A stretch of 64,000 nt of DNA from Spongiibacter nanhainus (GCF_016132545.1 NZ_CP066167.1:3966001-4030000), one strand, 5' to 3'; counted from the first letter of the stretch, positions 7,597-19,622 are shown. Made by a program: numbers and translations. The notes: a model not told the origin generated them from the sequence alone.

Positions 7597-10071
7597 ATGA
7601 AATTGTTGAAATCCAATAACAGCACGGCACAAACGACCCCGCCCCGTCGCGGGAAATTAGCCTTTGGCTCGGAGCAACGAGACATTGTGATCTCGGCGCT
7701 GTTTTGCCTGGCTCTTATCGTGGCCGGATTTTATTGGGTGCAAAACATCGAGCGGCCCAGGGCCCTGGAACAACGCATTGCCAGCGTCACCAGTACCGTC
7801 GCCGATCACCAGCGCGTGCTGACCCAGGACATTCTCACCCAGCTGCGCAGCCGGGTCTCCCGGCAGGCACAGAGCCCGACATTGCAGAAGGCACTGGCCG
7901 AGCAAGACACAGCCACCATCGCCAGTATTGAGCAGGGCCTGCAACGGGCCTTTCCCGAGGCGGTTAGCAGTCAAATCCTGTTAGTGGGCCCCCAGGGTAT
8001 TGCCGACGAACGCAGCCAAACCGAGCGGCTGCGCAACAATATCGAAATCGACATGATGGCCAAAACTCTGGCCAGCAAGTCACTGATTATTGAAGCCTAT
8101 CGCTATGAGGAGCAGTGGCTGGTCTCGATGACCGAAGCAGCCTCCGCTCAGGGTGTGGTTTTTGTCACCCTGCCGGCCAGTTACTTTGCCAAAATGCTGC
8201 GCAATATAGCCGGCTCATCGGTACAAAATGCGCTGATTCAAACCTACAAATCCCGCAAAGATATGGTGGTCGATGCCGGCAGGCAGGCCTATACCCGCTA
8301 CGCACAAAGCCGATCCCTGTCAGTCCCCGGCTGGACGTTAAAGGTTTACCCGCAAACGCCGCTGGTACAGAGCCTGCAAGTTGACGGTACGCTACTGTGG
8401 CTGGTCTGCGCACTGTGCCTGGCGCTGGTGAGCGCCAGCCACGCCATCTTTTTCCTGCGCAGTTACCGCCGGCCGTCTGAGGTCCCCGCCAGCAACAATG
8501 CCAATGAACAAAAACATGACCAGCCGCTGTCACTGGCGGAATCCCTGGAGAGCAAGTTGGCGGCGCAACGGCGGCGAGCACAGGAAAGCGACGATTCACC
8601 CAACCCCTTTGTCGTCAACCCCAGCCCCCCTCTGCCAGAAGTGGGGGACCCCGCAGCGAAAACACCAACAGCGACCGAAGACGATGCCGCCGCGCCTGCT
8701 GAATTGGCAGTGTCGGCCTTTCGGGCCTATGACATACGGGGCCTTGCCGACCGCGACCTGAGTGACGCCACCTGCCTGGCCATTGGCAAGGCGATTGGCA
8801 GCGAGCTGTTAGAGCGGGGTCAAAGCAAAGTACTGCTGGGTCGCGACGGCCGCCTCAGCAGCCCCAGAATCCGCGAGCAGCTGGTTGGCGGCCTGCTGTC
8901 TACCGGCATAGATATCGTCGACCTGGGTCTGGTCGCCACCCCCATGCTGAACTTCGCCTGCAGGGATCTCAATATCGGCAATGCGGTCATGATCACTGGC
9001 AGCCACAGCGCTCCTGACTACAACGGCATCAAAATTGTCATGGACTTCAGCGCCCTCAGTGCCGACGACATTCAGGCACTGCGCCAGCGTATTCAGCGCG
9101 AGGATTTTGCCGAAGGCGAGGGCCGGCTGGAAAATGACAGCATCGAGCAGCGCTATATTGATCGCATCATTGGCGACGTGGTGGTCGCCGAGACCCTCAA
9201 AGTGGTCGTCGATGCGGGCAACGGCGCCACCGCCAATGTCGCACCGCCGCTGTTTGACGAACTGGGTTGCCAGGTTATCCCGCTGTTTTGCGAGGTGGAT
9301 GGGCGTTTTCCCAACCGCCCACCCGACCCGACAGTGAGCGACAACCTGTCGGCACTGCGCGCTGCGGTCGCCGAGCACGAAGCCGACATCGGTCTGGCCT
9401 TTGACGGTGACGGAGATCGCTTGGCCGTGGTGAGCGGCAGCGGCCTCTGCCCCGGCGCCGACGAATTGCTGCTGGTGCTGGCCGAGGATATGATCAGCCG
9501 CAACCCGGGCTGCGAAATTCTATTTGACGTAAAGTGCTCTCGGGTACTGCCCCAGCAAATCCTCGAGTTGGGCGGCCGGCCGTTGATGTGGAAATGCGGG
9601 CACTCTTACATGCGTCGCAAAATGGCCGAAACTGGGGCACTGTTAGGCGGCGAGTATTCCGGCCACATCTATTTTAACGAGCGCTGGCATGGCTTCGACG
9701 ACGGCCTTTACAGCGCCGCACGCCTGCTGGAGTGCCTGAGCCTGAAGGGGCTATCTTTGGATGACGCCCTGGCCCAGCATCCGCAGCTACCCCACACCCC
9801 TGAGTTAATCGTGGCGGTAGAAGACGACCGCAAATTTGCGATCGTTGACGAATTTGCTAAGCGCCACCATTTTCAAGATGCCAAGATCGACACCACCGAC
9901 GGCGTCCGAGCCGAATTCCGCCACGGCTGGGGCCTGATTCGCGCCTCTAACACCGGCCCGGCCATTACCCTGCGCTTTGAGGCCGACAGTGAAACGGCAC
10001 TGGAAAGCATGCGCCAGCGCTTCCGGGAAGTGCTGGGCGAGATTGATCCGGACTTGGCAAATAGTCTTTAA
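7597..10071 (+). CDS. algC: Phosphomannomutase/phosphoglucomutase with N-terminal membrane extension
   Basis: The 824-residue protein has two parts. Residues 1-370 hold two predicted membrane segments (near 30-50 and 265-290) flanking a periplasm-like domain, then a charged linker. Residues 372-824 form the alpha-D-phosphohexomutase: FRAYDIRG, the phosphoserine loop TGSHS (Ser469), metal loop DGDGDR, sugar loop GEYSGHIYF and phosphate loop RASNTGP. It interconverts mannose-6-P/mannose-1-P and the glucose equivalents for polysaccharide and LPS synthesis. The long N-terminal extension is also seen in some Pseudomonas annotations; it would tether the enzyme to the membrane. It lies in a likely operon with coaBC and argB. 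Confidence 0.93.
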   Translation: MKLLKSNNSTAQTTPPRRGKLAFGSEQRDIVISALFCLALIVAGFYWVQNIERPRALEQRIASVTSTVADHQRVLTQDILTQLRSRVSRQAQSPTLQKALAEQDTATIASIEQGLQRAFPEAVSSQILLVGPQGIADERSQTERLRNNIEIDMMAKTLASKSLIIEAYRYEEQWLVSMTEAASAQGVVFVTLPASYFAKMLRNIAGSSVQNALIQTYKSRKDMVVDAGRQAYTRYAQSRSLSVPGWTLKVYPQTPLVQSLQVDGTLLWLVCALCLALVSASHAIFFLRSYRRPSEVPASNNANEQKHDQPLSLAESLESKLAAQRRRAQESDDSPNPFVVNPSPPLPEVGDPAAKTPTATEDDAAAPAELAVSAFRAYDIRGLADRDLSDATCLAIGKAIGSELLERGQSKVLLGRDGRLSSPRIREQLVGGLLSTGIDIVDLGLVATPMLNFACRDLNIGNAVMITGSHSAPDYNGIKIVMDFSALSADDIQALRQRIQREDFAEGEGRLENDSIEQRYIDRIIGDVVVAETLKVVVDAGNGATANVAPPLFDELGCQVIPLFCEVDGRFPNRPPDPTVSDNLSALRAAVAEHEADIGLAFDGDGDRLAVVSGSGLCPGADELLLVLAEDMISRNPGCEILFDVKCSRVLPQQILELGGRPLMWKCGHSYMRRKMAETGALLGGEYSGHIYFNERWHGFDDGLYSAARLLECLSLKGLSLDDALAQHPQLPHTPELIVAVEDDRKFAIVDEFAKRHHFQDAKIDTTDGVRAEFRHGWGLIRASNTGPAITLRFEADSETALESMRQRFREVLGEIDPDLANSL

Positions 10072-10102
10072 TAGGCGTCTTTTTCTACCCGCCAACCATT
10101 AG

Positions 10103-11041
<939 letters not shown>

Positions 11042-11126
11042 GGTGCTCAGCGGCCACGCCAAGAGCAAAGTCACCTGGCAGCGCAGCCCAACACTCTAAC
11101 CTAACAACAGCAAGGCCCCAGGCAGT

Positions 11127-11717
11127 ATGAACAACCGCCCCTCACGACGCGACGATATCCTCCAGGCCCTGGCCACTATGCTGGAGCAAGATCCGGCCAC
11201 CCCCATTACCACCGCCCGCTTGGCTGCGGCGGTAGGCGTCTCCGAGGCAGCGCTGTACCGGCACTTTCCCAGCAAGGCCAAGATGTTCGAGGGCTTGATC
11301 GAATTTGTTGAGGACGCCGTGTTCAGTCGCGTCGCCGTTATTACCGGCGAAGAACGGGGAGCATTGGAGCAGGTGGGGATGATTTTACAGCTGCTGCTAA
11401 CCTTTATGGAGCGCAACCCCGGCATCAGCCGTATTTTTAACGGTGACGCCCTTGCCGGCGAGCACCAGCGACTTCGGGACCGGGTCACTCAGTTTTACGA
11501 CCGCCTGGAAACCCAGGTAAAGCAGATACTTCGAGAAGCCGAGCTACGGGAAGGGCTGCGCACCCAGCTTATCGTGTCCAGCTGCGCCAATCTGTTGATG
11601 GCCTGTGCCGAGGGCCGCATCGGTCAGTTTGTGCGCAGTGACTTTCAACGCCGCCCCACCGAGCATTGGGACGATCAGTGGCAATGGTTGGCGGGGCAGT
11701 TATTTCGGCCGCAGTAA
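11127..11717 (+). CDS. slmA: Nucleoid occlusion factor SlmA
   Basis: This 196-residue TetR-fold protein has an N-terminal helix-turn-helix (TTARLAAAVGVSEAALYRHFPSK) and a SlmA-type C-terminal domain containing ERNPGISRIFNGDALAGE. SlmA binds specific chromosomal sites and blocks FtsZ ring assembly over the nucleoid. It follows argB by 85 bases on the same strand. Full length for the family; the SlmA assignment rests on the C-terminal motif and on the neighbouring pyrE and argB genes. Confidence 0.92.
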   Translation: MNNRPSRRDDILQALATMLEQDPATPITTARLAAAVGVSEAALYRHFPSKAKMFEGLIEFVEDAVFSRVAVITGEERGALEQVGMILQLLLTFMERNPGISRIFNGDALAGEHQRLRDRVTQFYDRLETQVKQILREAELREGLRTQLIVSSCANLLMACAEGRIGQFVRSDFQRRPTEHWDDQWQWLAGQLFRPQ

Positions 11718-11729
11718 ACGCTTGGACGA

Positions 11730-12392
11730 CTATTGCGAAGAATATTGACGCCGCTTCTCCACTCGCGCCTTTAGCTTGGAGAAACGCTCTTTGTCTCGCT
11801 CGTAGTCGTCAGCCACAGTATCCAACTCCTCAATGCGGGACTGAATCTGCACTTCGGTGGCCGCCAGCTCCCGGCGCAGCGCGCTGAGATTTTCGGTTAA
11901 GGCCTCTGGCACCTCCTGCCCCCGGCGCTCCAGCTCCGCCGCCTCTGCCTGATCCTTAAGCACCTGCTGTTTTATGGCGGTCAGGTTGCTTTTGAGAATG
12001 GAAATTCTCACCCGGATATCGTTCAAAGCCCGCTCCTTGGCCCGGTCGATATCCTCCACATCGCTATAGCGCAATAGCAGTGACTCATCCCATTGACGCA
12101 GCTTTTCCGCCGCAGCCTTGCGGGCTTCAGTGATCGCCTGCTCCTGCTCCCAAGCCCGACGCTGCTCGTCGGTCAGCTGGGGCGGCACCGTTTTAACCAC
12201 AGAGCCATCTTTGCGAATAACGTCGTAACCCCGGGGCACAGCCTCTGGGGGAAGACGGTCGTCGATCACCACCGTACCGCCCTCGCCGGGATAACGGTAG
12301 TACAGGTTATCCGCCAGCACCGTCGTAGCCGACAGAGCCGCAACAAGGATCAGGATCACTACCGGCACGTTCGCCCCTCTTTTTACCGTCAT
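11730..12392 (-). CDS. DUF4124 domain protein with signal peptide and coiled coil
   Basis: The 220-residue product has an N-terminal signal sequence (hydrophobic VVILILVAALSATTVLA), then a short DUF4124 domain (YRYPGEGGTVVIDDRLPPEAV), then a long, strongly charged helical region from about residue 75 to the end that should form a coiled coil. It is probably periplasmic. DUF4124 proteins are common in gammaproteobacteria and uncharacterised. It faces slmA tail to tail with a 12-base gap and has no obvious operon partner except pyrE upstream on the same strand. Confidence 0.8.
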   Translation of the reverse strand: MTVKRGANVPVVILILVAALSATTVLADNLYYRYPGEGGTVVIDDRLPPEAVPRGYDVIRKDGSVVKTVPPQLTDEQRRAWEQEQAITEARKAAAEKLRQWDESLLLRYSDVEDIDRAKERALNDIRVRISILKSNLTAIKQQVLKDQAEAAELERRGQEVPEALTENLSALRRELAATEVQIQSRIEELDTVADDYERDKERFSKLKARVEKRRQYSSQ

Positions 12393-12452
12393 TACCGTGT
12401 TATTGCTCTCAGTTGCACCGCGGCACCATAGATTGGACTACCTTATTGCCTA

Positions 12453-13103
12453 CTACACTACGCCGTACTGCTGTCGGTAGGCAGCAATTTTGCTCACCAG
12501 TTCCCCATCGGATCGCTCTTCATTGAGATAGGACAAAATATCACCCAGCGTCACAATGCTGGTTACCGACAAACCTTGCTCCCGCTCCAGCTCCTGTATA
12601 GCAGAATGCTGGCCCTGGCCGCGCTCCTGTCGATCCAGGCCGATGGCAACACCGGCCACGTCAGCCCCCTCTCGACGAATTATCCCGATGGCCTCCCGAA
12701 TCGCGGTTCCCGCCGTAATCACATCGTCGATAATCAGCGCCCGTCCCACAAGGGGGCCACCTACCAACACCCCGCCTTCGCCGTGGTCTTTGGCCTCTTT
12801 GCGATTATAGACAAAGGGCACATCCCGGTCGTGGTGCTCGGCCAGGGCGCAGGCTACCGCCGCTGCCAGGGGGATGCCTTTATAGGCCGGGCCGAACAGC
12901 ACATCGAAGTCTACCCCGGCATCGACAATAGCATCGGCGTAGCAGCGCGCCAGCACCGCCAGCGAGCGCCCGCGACTAAAGCGACCCGCATTAAAGAAAT
13001 AGGGACTGACCCGGCCCGATTTAAGGGTAAATTCCCCAAAGCTAAGGGCTTCACTGGCTATAGCTTGGTCGATAAACTGACGCTGATAACTCTTAATAGA
13101 CAT
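12453..13103 (-). CDS. pyrE: Orotate phosphoribosyltransferase
   Basis: This 216-residue enzyme joins orotate and PRPP to make orotidine 5'-monophosphate in pyrimidine synthesis. The PRPP loop [12 protein letters not shown] is at residues 123-133 with D126-D127, and [11 protein letters not shown] carries the conserved catalytic-loop lysine region. Length is typical. It is divergent from crc across a 378-base region, the same arrangement as in Pseudomonas. Confidence 0.96.
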   Translation of the reverse strand: MSIKSYQRQFIDQAIASEALSFGEFTLKSGRVSPYFFNAGRFSRGRSLAVLARCYADAIVDAGVDFDVLFGPAYKGIPLAAAVACALAEHHDRDVPFVYNRKEAKDHGEGGVLVGGPLVGRALIIDDVITAGTAIREAIGIIRREGADVAGVAIGLDRQERGQGQHSAIQELEREQGLSVTSIVTLGDILSYLNEERSDGELVSKIAAYRQQYGVV

Positions 13104-13481
13104 GCATACTTCTCATTGGTCTGGAATATTCCCATTGTACCTGCGCCGACCCGAAGGCTCATAGCCGTCGGCAAATACCACCGAATGTCGCCAAACGTGA
13201 TGTTTTTAACGCTATCACGTGCTCTCAAGATTGTTGTCAAATCGGAATCATTGTAGTCTAACGCTTTGCATATAGCCGAATGGCATATTGCTGCTGCCCG
13301 CCGTAGTCTCGGTGTCAAAATTCTTGGCAATTTGCACTGAATCCGCCACTGAACTGCCACTAGCTGGTACGTACAGTGCATACTCAAACGAGCAGCGACA
13401 AAAACGTACAAAGGTATGTATTAAAGCACGCCGCGTCGTCAGGCCCGGCCTGCCGACCTGGCTCGACGGAATAGAGACTCC
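13104..13481. other. pyrE-crc divergent intergenic region
   Basis: These 378 bases separate pyrE and crc. No protein-coding frame with family similarity was found on either strand (frames at 13248-13529 minus and 13058-13411 minus look spurious). It should contain both divergent promoters; a TTGTCA around 13233 is a possible -35 element but no matching -10 is convincing. No attenuator-type hairpin with T-run was seen before pyrE. Confidence 0.4.
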
Positions 13482-14264
13482 ATGAGAATTATCAGCTATT
13501 GCGCTGACAGCATCGTAGAAGCCGCCCAAAACGGGTTTTTTGACTGGGTTCTGCAGCAGGACGCCGACATTTTCTGCATTCAGAACCTGGCTATCGCCGA
13601 ATACAAGCTTCGCGACGATGTCTACTTTCCTCGAGACTATAACCCTTACTTCTTTGACGCCGCCGACGGTAAAAGCAACGGCGTGGCCATTTACACCCGC
13701 CAGCTCCCCAAAGCCATCATGACCGGCCTGGGCTTTCTCGACTTCGATATGGAAGGCCGCTACATCCAGGCCGACTTCGACAACATCAGTATCGGCAGCC
13801 TGCTGGCACCGTCAGCCTACGATGGCAACGATAACGAGCAGATTCGCAAGAATCAGTTTTTTGAGCAGTATCTGGCCCACTTGCACAAAGTGCGCAATAA
13901 GCGCCGGGACTTTGTGATCTGCGGCAACTGGAATATCGCCCACAAAAGCATCGACATCCAGGACGTTAAAGGCAATCACGGCGTCTCCGGCAGCCTCACC
14001 GACGAACAGCAGTGGATGGAGCGGCTGTTTCACGAAGAACACTACGCCGACGCCTTTCGCCTGGTGAATACCGACGCCGACGAGTTTAGCTGGTGGCCTG
14101 GCGGTGAACCCGGCAAAGACGGCTGGCGGGTCGACTACCAGATCGTCTCCGAGCGCATGATCCCCAAAGTCGAGCATGGCGCCATCTACAAAGTGCAGCA
14201 GTTCGGCAAGCACGCGCCAATCATCATGGATTACGACTACGAACTGCCGGAAAGCGCCTTTTAA
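13482..14264 (+). CDS. crc: Crc-type catabolite repression control protein (ExoIII fold)
   Basis: This 260-residue exonuclease III/AP-endonuclease-fold protein aligns with Pseudomonas Crc: MRIIS start, GVAIYTR, GRYIQADFD, FSWWPGG, GWRVDYQ and KHAPIIMDYD end. In Pseudomonas, Crc is not a nuclease; it cooperates with Hfq to repress translation of catabolic mRNAs. Several ExoIII catalytic positions are altered: the metal-binding Glu is Asn35, the GDxN motif is GNWN (149-151), and the Asp before the last His is Lys243, while Asp218 and His244 remain. Loss of the metal Glu argues for a non-enzymatic role. Gene order pyrE-crc-rph supports the call. Confidence 0.88.
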   Translation: MRIISYCADSIVEAAQNGFFDWVLQQDADIFCIQNLAIAEYKLRDDVYFPRDYNPYFFDAADGKSNGVAIYTRQLPKAIMTGLGFLDFDMEGRYIQADFDNISIGSLLAPSAYDGNDNEQIRKNQFFEQYLAHLHKVRNKRRDFVICGNWNIAHKSIDIQDVKGNHGVSGSLTDEQQWMERLFHEEHYADAFRLVNTDADEFSWWPGGEPGKDGWRVDYQIVSERMIPKVEHGAIYKVQQFGKHAPIIMDYDYELPESAF

Positions 14265-14280
14265 GCATTTCAAATAGCAA

Positions 14281-14299
14281 CGGCCCTATTATAGGGCCG
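14281..14299. terminator. Hairpin between convergent crc and rph
   Basis: A perfect 8-bp stem (CGGCCCTA / TAGGGCCG) with a 3-base loop lies between the stop codons of convergent crc and rph. It lacks a T-run on either side, so it may be a weak bidirectional terminator. Confidence 0.5.
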
Positions 14300-14319
14300 C
14301 TCGACCAAAGCACAGTATC

Positions 14320-15042
14320 TTAGTCGCCGCTCAGCGCCTCTCGCTGGGCATCGATCAACTCCAGAATGCCTTTTTCCGCCAGCGCCATCATGCTGTCCAT
14401 TTCGCTGCGGCTAAATGTGGCGCCTTCGGCCGTGCCCTGCACTTCGATGATGCCGCCGTTTTCGTCCATGACCACATTCATATCGGTCTCGGCCGTGGAG
14501 TCCTCCGCATAATCCAGATCCAGCACCGGCTGGCCCTGGTAAATCCCCACCGATACCGCCGCCACTAAATGCTGGAGCGGCTCAGAGGCAATATCGCCGA
14601 CACGCTGCATATGCCGAATCGCATCCACCATTGCCACGCAGGCGCCGGTGATAGACGCAGTGCGGGTACCGCCGTCGGCTTGGATTACATCGCAGTCCAC
14701 GACAATGGTGTTTTCCCCCAGCGCAGTGAGATCCACCGCCGCCCGCAGCGAGCGGCCAATCAGCCGCTGGATTTCCTGGGTGCGCCCAGACTGCTTGCCC
14801 CGGGCCGCTTCCCGCGCCATGCGGCTACCGGTAGAGCGCGGCAGCATACCGTACTCGGCGGTCACCCAGCCCTGGCCCTTGCCCCGCAGAAATGGCGGCA
14901 CAGTGTTGTCTACCGACGCCGTGCAGATGACCTGGGTATCGCCAGTTTCCACCAACACCGAACCCTCGGCGTGGCAAGTAAAGTGGCGGGTAATTTTAAG
15001 TGGGCGTTTTTCGTCTAAAGCGCGATGGCTGGGGCGGGTCAT
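14320..15042 (-). CDS. rph: Ribonuclease PH
   Basis: This 240-residue phosphorolytic exonuclease trims tRNA 3' ends. Diagnostic segments include [17 protein letters not shown] at the start, [18 protein letters not shown], the [20 protein letters not shown] phosphate-binding region and [18 protein letters not shown]. The frame is open upstream to 15252, but AGGAGAGG just before the ATG at 15042 and the canonical N-terminus fix the start. The gene is full length, unlike the frameshifted K-12 copy. Divergent from yicC, as in Pseudomonas and E. coli. Confidence 0.96.
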   Translation of the reverse strand: MTRPSHRALDEKRPLKITRHFTCHAEGSVLVETGDTQVICTASVDNTVPPFLRGKGQGWVTAEYGMLPRSTGSRMAREAARGKQSGRTQEIQRLIGRSLRAAVDLTALGENTIVVDCDVIQADGGTRTASITGACVAMVDAIRHMQRVGDIASEPLQHLVAAVSVGIYQGQPVLDLDYAEDSTAETDMNVVMDENGGIIEVQGTAEGATFSRSEMDSMMALAEKGILELIDAQREALSGD

Positions 15043-15213
15043 ACTACCTCTCCTCTGATCCGGGCCCGCAGTATACCTGCTGAGCCACCTCCAACGCGAA
15101 GCCCGCAAGGAAGTCCGACGGCATCGGGGCGTATTTGTGCTGGTGCAATTGCCGCCGACAGAGCCTAGAATGGCTTTTCTAAATTTCTGGCCATCACCAT
15201 CCGGGAGCCAACC

Positions 15214-16077
15214 TTGTCTATTAGCAGTATGACCGCCTTCGCACAGCGGCACGTGGACACCAGTTGGGGGAGCGCCAGCTGGGAGCTTCGCTCAGTCAAT
15301 CATCGCTATCTCGAGCCCAGCTTTAAATTGCCGGAGAGCTGGCGGGCGCTGGAGCCGGCACTGCGGGAGCGGATTCGTCAGCACCTGAAGCGCGGCAAGC
15401 TGGAATGCACCCTCAAGCTGCAACTCAACAGCCAGCAGGCACTGCAGCTCAATCGCGAGTTGGCCCAGCAAGTACTGGACAGCGCCCACGCATTGCGTGC
15501 CGATATCGCCCACGCCGCCCCGATTAACGTGCTGGAAGTGCTGCGCTGGCCCGGAGTGATGGAAAGCGGGCAAGTGGACGGCGACACCGTTGGCAAAGAC
15601 CTACTTGCAGCCTTCGACAACGCACTTCAGGACCATATTGCCAATCGCCAGCGGGAGGGCGCCGCACTGGCGACCCTGATTGAGCAGCGCCTGGATAATA
15701 TTGCCGACATCGTCGCGGAAGTACGGCGGTTTATGCCGGACGTGATCGGCCAACAGCGCGACAAACTGCAGCAGCGCATTGCCGAAATGAGCGTCGAGCT
15801 CGACCCCCAGCGCCTGGAGCAGGAAGTGGCACTGATCGCCCAAAAAGCCGATGTCGACGAAGAACTCGATCGCCTCGACACCCATGTCACCGAAGTTCGC
15901 CGGGTACTGCAAAGCGGCGGCCCGGTGGGACGGCGCCTGGACTTTCTGATGCAGGAGCTCAATCGCGAGGCCAACACCCTCAGCTCTAAAGCCGTGGTGG
16001 CCGACAGCACCCAGGCCGCGGTGGAGCTCAAGGTGTTAATCGAGCAGATGCGGGAGCAGATCCAGAATATCGAGTAA
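15214..16077 (+). CDS. yicC: YicC/YloC family endoribonuclease
   Basis: The 287-residue protein starts with the conserved SMTAFAQ segment, followed by [18 protein letters not shown] and ends [16 protein letters not shown], matching YicC along its full length. E. coli YicC is an endoribonuclease reported to act on the small RNA RyhB. The TTG at 15214 has GGGAG 7 bases upstream and is preferred to the ATG at 15229, which would remove the residues before SMTAF. It starts a same-strand series with gmk and rpoZ. Confidence 0.9.
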   Translation: MSISSMTAFAQRHVDTSWGSASWELRSVNHRYLEPSFKLPESWRALEPALRERIRQHLKRGKLECTLKLQLNSQQALQLNRELAQQVLDSAHALRADIAHAAPINVLEVLRWPGVMESGQVDGDTVGKDLLAAFDNALQDHIANRQREGAALATLIEQRLDNIADIVAEVRRFMPDVIGQQRDKLQQRIAEMSVELDPQRLEQEVALIAQKADVDEELDRLDTHVTEVRRVLQSGGPVGRRLDFLMQELNREANTLSSKAVVADSTQAAVELKVLIEQMREQIQNIE

Positions 16078-16121
16078 ACTGTGGCTTGCTTGTATTTCAC
16101 AAACCCCGACTCTCACAGTAA

Positions 16122-16778
<657 letters not shown>

Positions 16779-16881
16779 AGGATTCACCTATTACAGTGCT
16801 TTTTGTCTGCTGCTGCCTTTGATAAACTAAAGGGTACCGCCGCAGATAATGTGGCTCGATCCGAACATCTGAGACGAATTC

Positions 16882-17148
16882 ATGGCACGTATTACCGTTG
16901 AAGACTGCCTGTCGGCAGTAGATAACCGTTTTGAACTAGTGATGGTAGCAAGCAAGCGCGCCCGCGCCATCGCCACTGGCGGCAAAGATCCGCTGGTACA
17001 GGAAGACAGCGACAAGCCCACCGTGCTGGCACTGCGGGAAATCGCTGACGGCCTGATCACCCGGGAAGAAATCATGGCGGCGGATGCCCGCAATGAAGAA
17101 CCGGAACTGGATCTTAGTGCTGAAGAGATGACGAGCCCGGCACTGTAG
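16882..17148 (+). CDS. rpoZ: RNA polymerase omega subunit
   Basis: This 88-residue protein begins [20 protein letters not shown] and contains [11 protein letters not shown] and [13 protein letters not shown], the omega signature. It assists assembly of RNA polymerase and forms part of a ppGpp-binding site on the enzyme, so its neighbourhood to spoT is functionally sensible. In most relatives spoT follows directly; here about 287 bases, mostly an inverted repeat, intervene. Confidence 0.96.
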   Translation: MARITVEDCLSAVDNRFELVMVASKRARAIATGGKDPLVQEDSDKPTVLALREIADGLITREEIMAADARNEEPELDLSAEEMTSPAL

Positions 17149-17153
17149 CACTT

Positions 17154-17419
17154 GGGCCTGCTCACACTAGTTGAATTGTGCCTGTTGTGACTAAAAATCT
17201 ACCAATCGAGGCGTAAGGAGAGAGGTTTGGTTATTCCAAATGAACGACGAACAACGAAGAGTGGTGGGTTTTTAGCCACAACCCGAAGGGCTGGGGCCAT
17301 TTTTGCCCCCAGCGTTGTTGTCGGTCGCTTATTTGGAATGACCAAACTGCGCTTCCTCCGCCTAGCTGGAAGCAAAAATGACCGCCAGCAGGCGCAATTC
17401 AATTAGTGAGAGCAGGCCC
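17154..17419. repeat. Long imperfect inverted repeat between rpoZ and spoT (MITE-like)
   Basis: The two ends of this 266-bp stretch are near-perfect inverted copies: GGGCCTGCTCACACTAGTTG at 17154-17173 matches the reverse complement of the right end with 2 mismatches, and identity continues through TTGAATTGyGCCTG. A second matching block is TTTGGTyATTCCAAAT (left 17226-17241, right 17330-17345). The middle has hairpins, including GCTGGGG...CCCCAGC around 17290-17312. Transcribed, the whole unit could fold into one long hairpin. It has no convincing gene. The layout resembles a miniature inverted-repeat element inserted in the operon, or a repeated intergenic element; copy number elsewhere is unknown. 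Confidence 0.7.
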
Positions 17420-17435
17420 TAAGTAAGGGGCGTCG

Positions 17436-19622
17436 ATGCATCAGTACAGCTTTTTCACCTTTGACTACAGCAAACCCGAGCCAGCGCAATCCATCGACGC
17501 CCTGACGCGCTCGCTCGCCGATTACCTCCCACCGCTGCAAGTCAATCAGATCAAGCGCGCTTACTACTACGCCGAGCAGGCCCACGAAGGTCAGAACCGT
17601 CGCAGTGGCGAGCCCTATGTGACTCACCCCTTGGCGGTAGCCGGCATTCTCTCCAATATGCGTATGGACGCCCAAAGTCTGATGGCGGCCATGCTCCACG
17701 ACGTCATTGAAGACACCGCCATCAACAAACCCGACCTCAGCGATCAATTCGGCGAGGTGGTGGCGGAGCTGGTGGACGGGGTCTCCAAGCTAACCCGGAT
17801 CGAGTTCCAGTCCAAAGCAGAGCAGCAAGCGGAAAACTTCCAGAAAATGGCCCTGGCCATGGCCAAGGATATCCGCGTGATCCTGGTCAAGCTGGCGGAC
17901 CGACTCCACAACATGCGCACATTGGGTGTACTGCCACCGCCGAAACGCCGCCGCATTGCCCGGGAAACCCTGGAAATCTACGCCCCCATCGCCCAGCGTC
18001 TGGGCATGCATACCCTGCGGGTGGAGTTTGAGGACCTGGGCTTTCAGGCCATGCACCCGATGCGGGCCGCCCGTATCCGCAAAGCCATAAAGAATCGCTT
18101 TGGCGATCGCAAGAAAACCATTGAGGCGATCCGCCAGAATATCGAAAACTGCCTGGACGAAGAGGGTCACACCGCCCAGGTGGTGGGCCGGGAAAAACAC
18201 CTCTACAGCATCTACAACAAGATGCGCAACAAGCGGAAATCGCTGCGGGAGATTCTCGATCTCTACGCCTTCCGTATTGTGGTGGACTCCGTTGACACCT
18301 GCTATCGCGTACTGGGCTGTGTCCACAGCCTGTACAAACCGGTACCCGGCCAGTTCAAAGATTACATCGCCATCCCCAAGGCCAATGGCTACCAATCCCT
18401 GCACACCGTGTTGTTCGGCATGGAAGGGGTGCCCATCGAGATCCAGATTCGCACCCACGAAATGGAGGAGATGGCCAATAACGGTATCGCCGCTCACTGG
18501 CTGTACAAGTCCAGTGAGCAAGAGCCCCGGGGCAACTCCAGCCACGCCCGGGCCCGGCAGTGGGTACAGGGCCTGCTGGAAATGCAGCAGCGCGCCGGCG
18601 ACTCGCTGGAGTTTATCGAGAACGTCAAAATCGACCTGTTCCCCGACGAGGTTTACGTCTTCACTCCCCGGGGCGACATTATGGAACTGCCCGCCGGCGC
18701 CACCGCAGTGGACTTTGCCTACGCCGTGCATAGCGACATCGGCAACAGCTGCGTTGCCTGCCGCATTAACCGTCGTCTGGCGCCACTGTCCGAACCACTA
18801 CAAAGCGGCCAGACGGTGGAAGTCATCACCACCCCCGGCGCTCAGCCCAACCCGGCCTGGTTAAACTTTGTGGTTACCGCCAAGGCTCGCAGTGGCATCC
18901 GTCACTTTCTCAAGCACCAGCGCAAAACCGAAGCGGTGGAGCTGGGCAAACGCATGCTGGAACGGGCACTGGCCAGTATGGAAACCAGCCTGGACGAGTT
19001 CGAGCCCCACCACCTGGATCAATTGGTGGAGGTGCTGCACACCAAATCCATCGAGAGCCTGCTGGAGCAGATCGGCATGGGCAACCGGGTGGCTTACCTC
19101 ACCGCCCGGCAATTGCTCAACTTGCGGGACGAGCGCCACCAGGACGACGAAAACGCCCTGCCCGCCGCCCAGTCACGGCAGGCTATGGTGATTCACGGCA
19201 CCGAGGGTTTTCTGGTCAATTTTGCCCGCTGCTGCTATCCCATCCCCGGCGACCATATCGTCGGTATCGTCAGCTCGGAAAAGGGCGTGGTGGTTCACTG
19301 CGAGAGCTGCCACAACAGCATCGAGCTGCGCAATGAGCCGGAGCGGGTGGTGCCACTGACCTGGGCCGACGATATCGATCGGGATTTTTCCGTGGAGCTC
19401 AAGGTCGAACTCAGCAAGCAGCGCGGCATTATCGCCGTGTTAGCGACCCGGGTTAATGGCGCCGACGCCAGTATCGAAAAGATCAGCGTCGAGGACGAGA
19501 ATCCCAAAATCAGCACCATTCATCTGGTGATCGGGGTGCGCTCCCGGGTTCACTTGGCCAGTATTATGCGGCGCATCCGCAATATTCCCGCCGTGATCAA
19601 GGTAGAAAGGGAAAAACACTAA
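17436..19622 (+). CDS. spoT: Bifunctional (p)ppGpp synthetase/hydrolase SpoT
   Basis: This 728-residue RelA/SpoT homologue has, in order, an HD hydrolase domain ([22 protein letters not shown]), a synthetase domain ([29 protein letters not shown]), a TGS domain ([20 protein letters not shown]) and a C-terminal ACT domain ([13 protein letters not shown]). The intact HD pair in LHDVIEDT indicates working hydrolase activity. It makes and degrades the alarmone that governs the stringent response. It is separated from rpoZ by the 266-bp inverted repeat and followed by ridA after 43 bases. Confidence 0.96.
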   Translation: MHQYSFFTFDYSKPEPAQSIDALTRSLADYLPPLQVNQIKRAYYYAEQAHEGQNRRSGEPYVTHPLAVAGILSNMRMDAQSLMAAMLHDVIEDTAINKPDLSDQFGEVVAELVDGVSKLTRIEFQSKAEQQAENFQKMALAMAKDIRVILVKLADRLHNMRTLGVLPPPKRRRIARETLEIYAPIAQRLGMHTLRVEFEDLGFQAMHPMRAARIRKAIKNRFGDRKKTIEAIRQNIENCLDEEGHTAQVVGREKHLYSIYNKMRNKRKSLREILDLYAFRIVVDSVDTCYRVLGCVHSLYKPVPGQFKDYIAIPKANGYQSLHTVLFGMEGVPIEIQIRTHEMEEMANNGIAAHWLYKSSEQEPRGNSSHARARQWVQGLLEMQQRAGDSLEFIENVKIDLFPDEVYVFTPRGDIMELPAGATAVDFAYAVHSDIGNSCVACRINRRLAPLSEPLQSGQTVEVITTPGAQPNPAWLNFVVTAKARSGIRHFLKHQRKTEAVELGKRMLERALASMETSLDEFEPHHLDQLVEVLHTKSIESLLEQIGMGNRVAYLTARQLLNLRDERHQDDENALPAAQSRQAMVIHGTEGFLVNFARCCYPIPGDHIVGIVSSEKGVVVHCESCHNSIELRNEPERVVPLTWADDIDRDFSVELKVELSKQRGIIAVLATRVNGADASIEKISVEDENPKISTIHLVIGVRSRVHLASIMRRIRNIPAVIKVEREKH

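Noticed and set aside
13058-13529. Two minus-strand frames between pyrE and crc
   Set aside because: They have no recognisable domains and overlap real genes or promoter space.
17199-17402. 67-codon minus-strand frame inside the inverted repeat
   Set aside because: Composition follows the repeat structure and no domain is seen.
17790-18864. Long frames antisense to or out of phase with spoT
   Set aside because: Typical shadows in GC-rich coding sequence; spoT domains cover the region.
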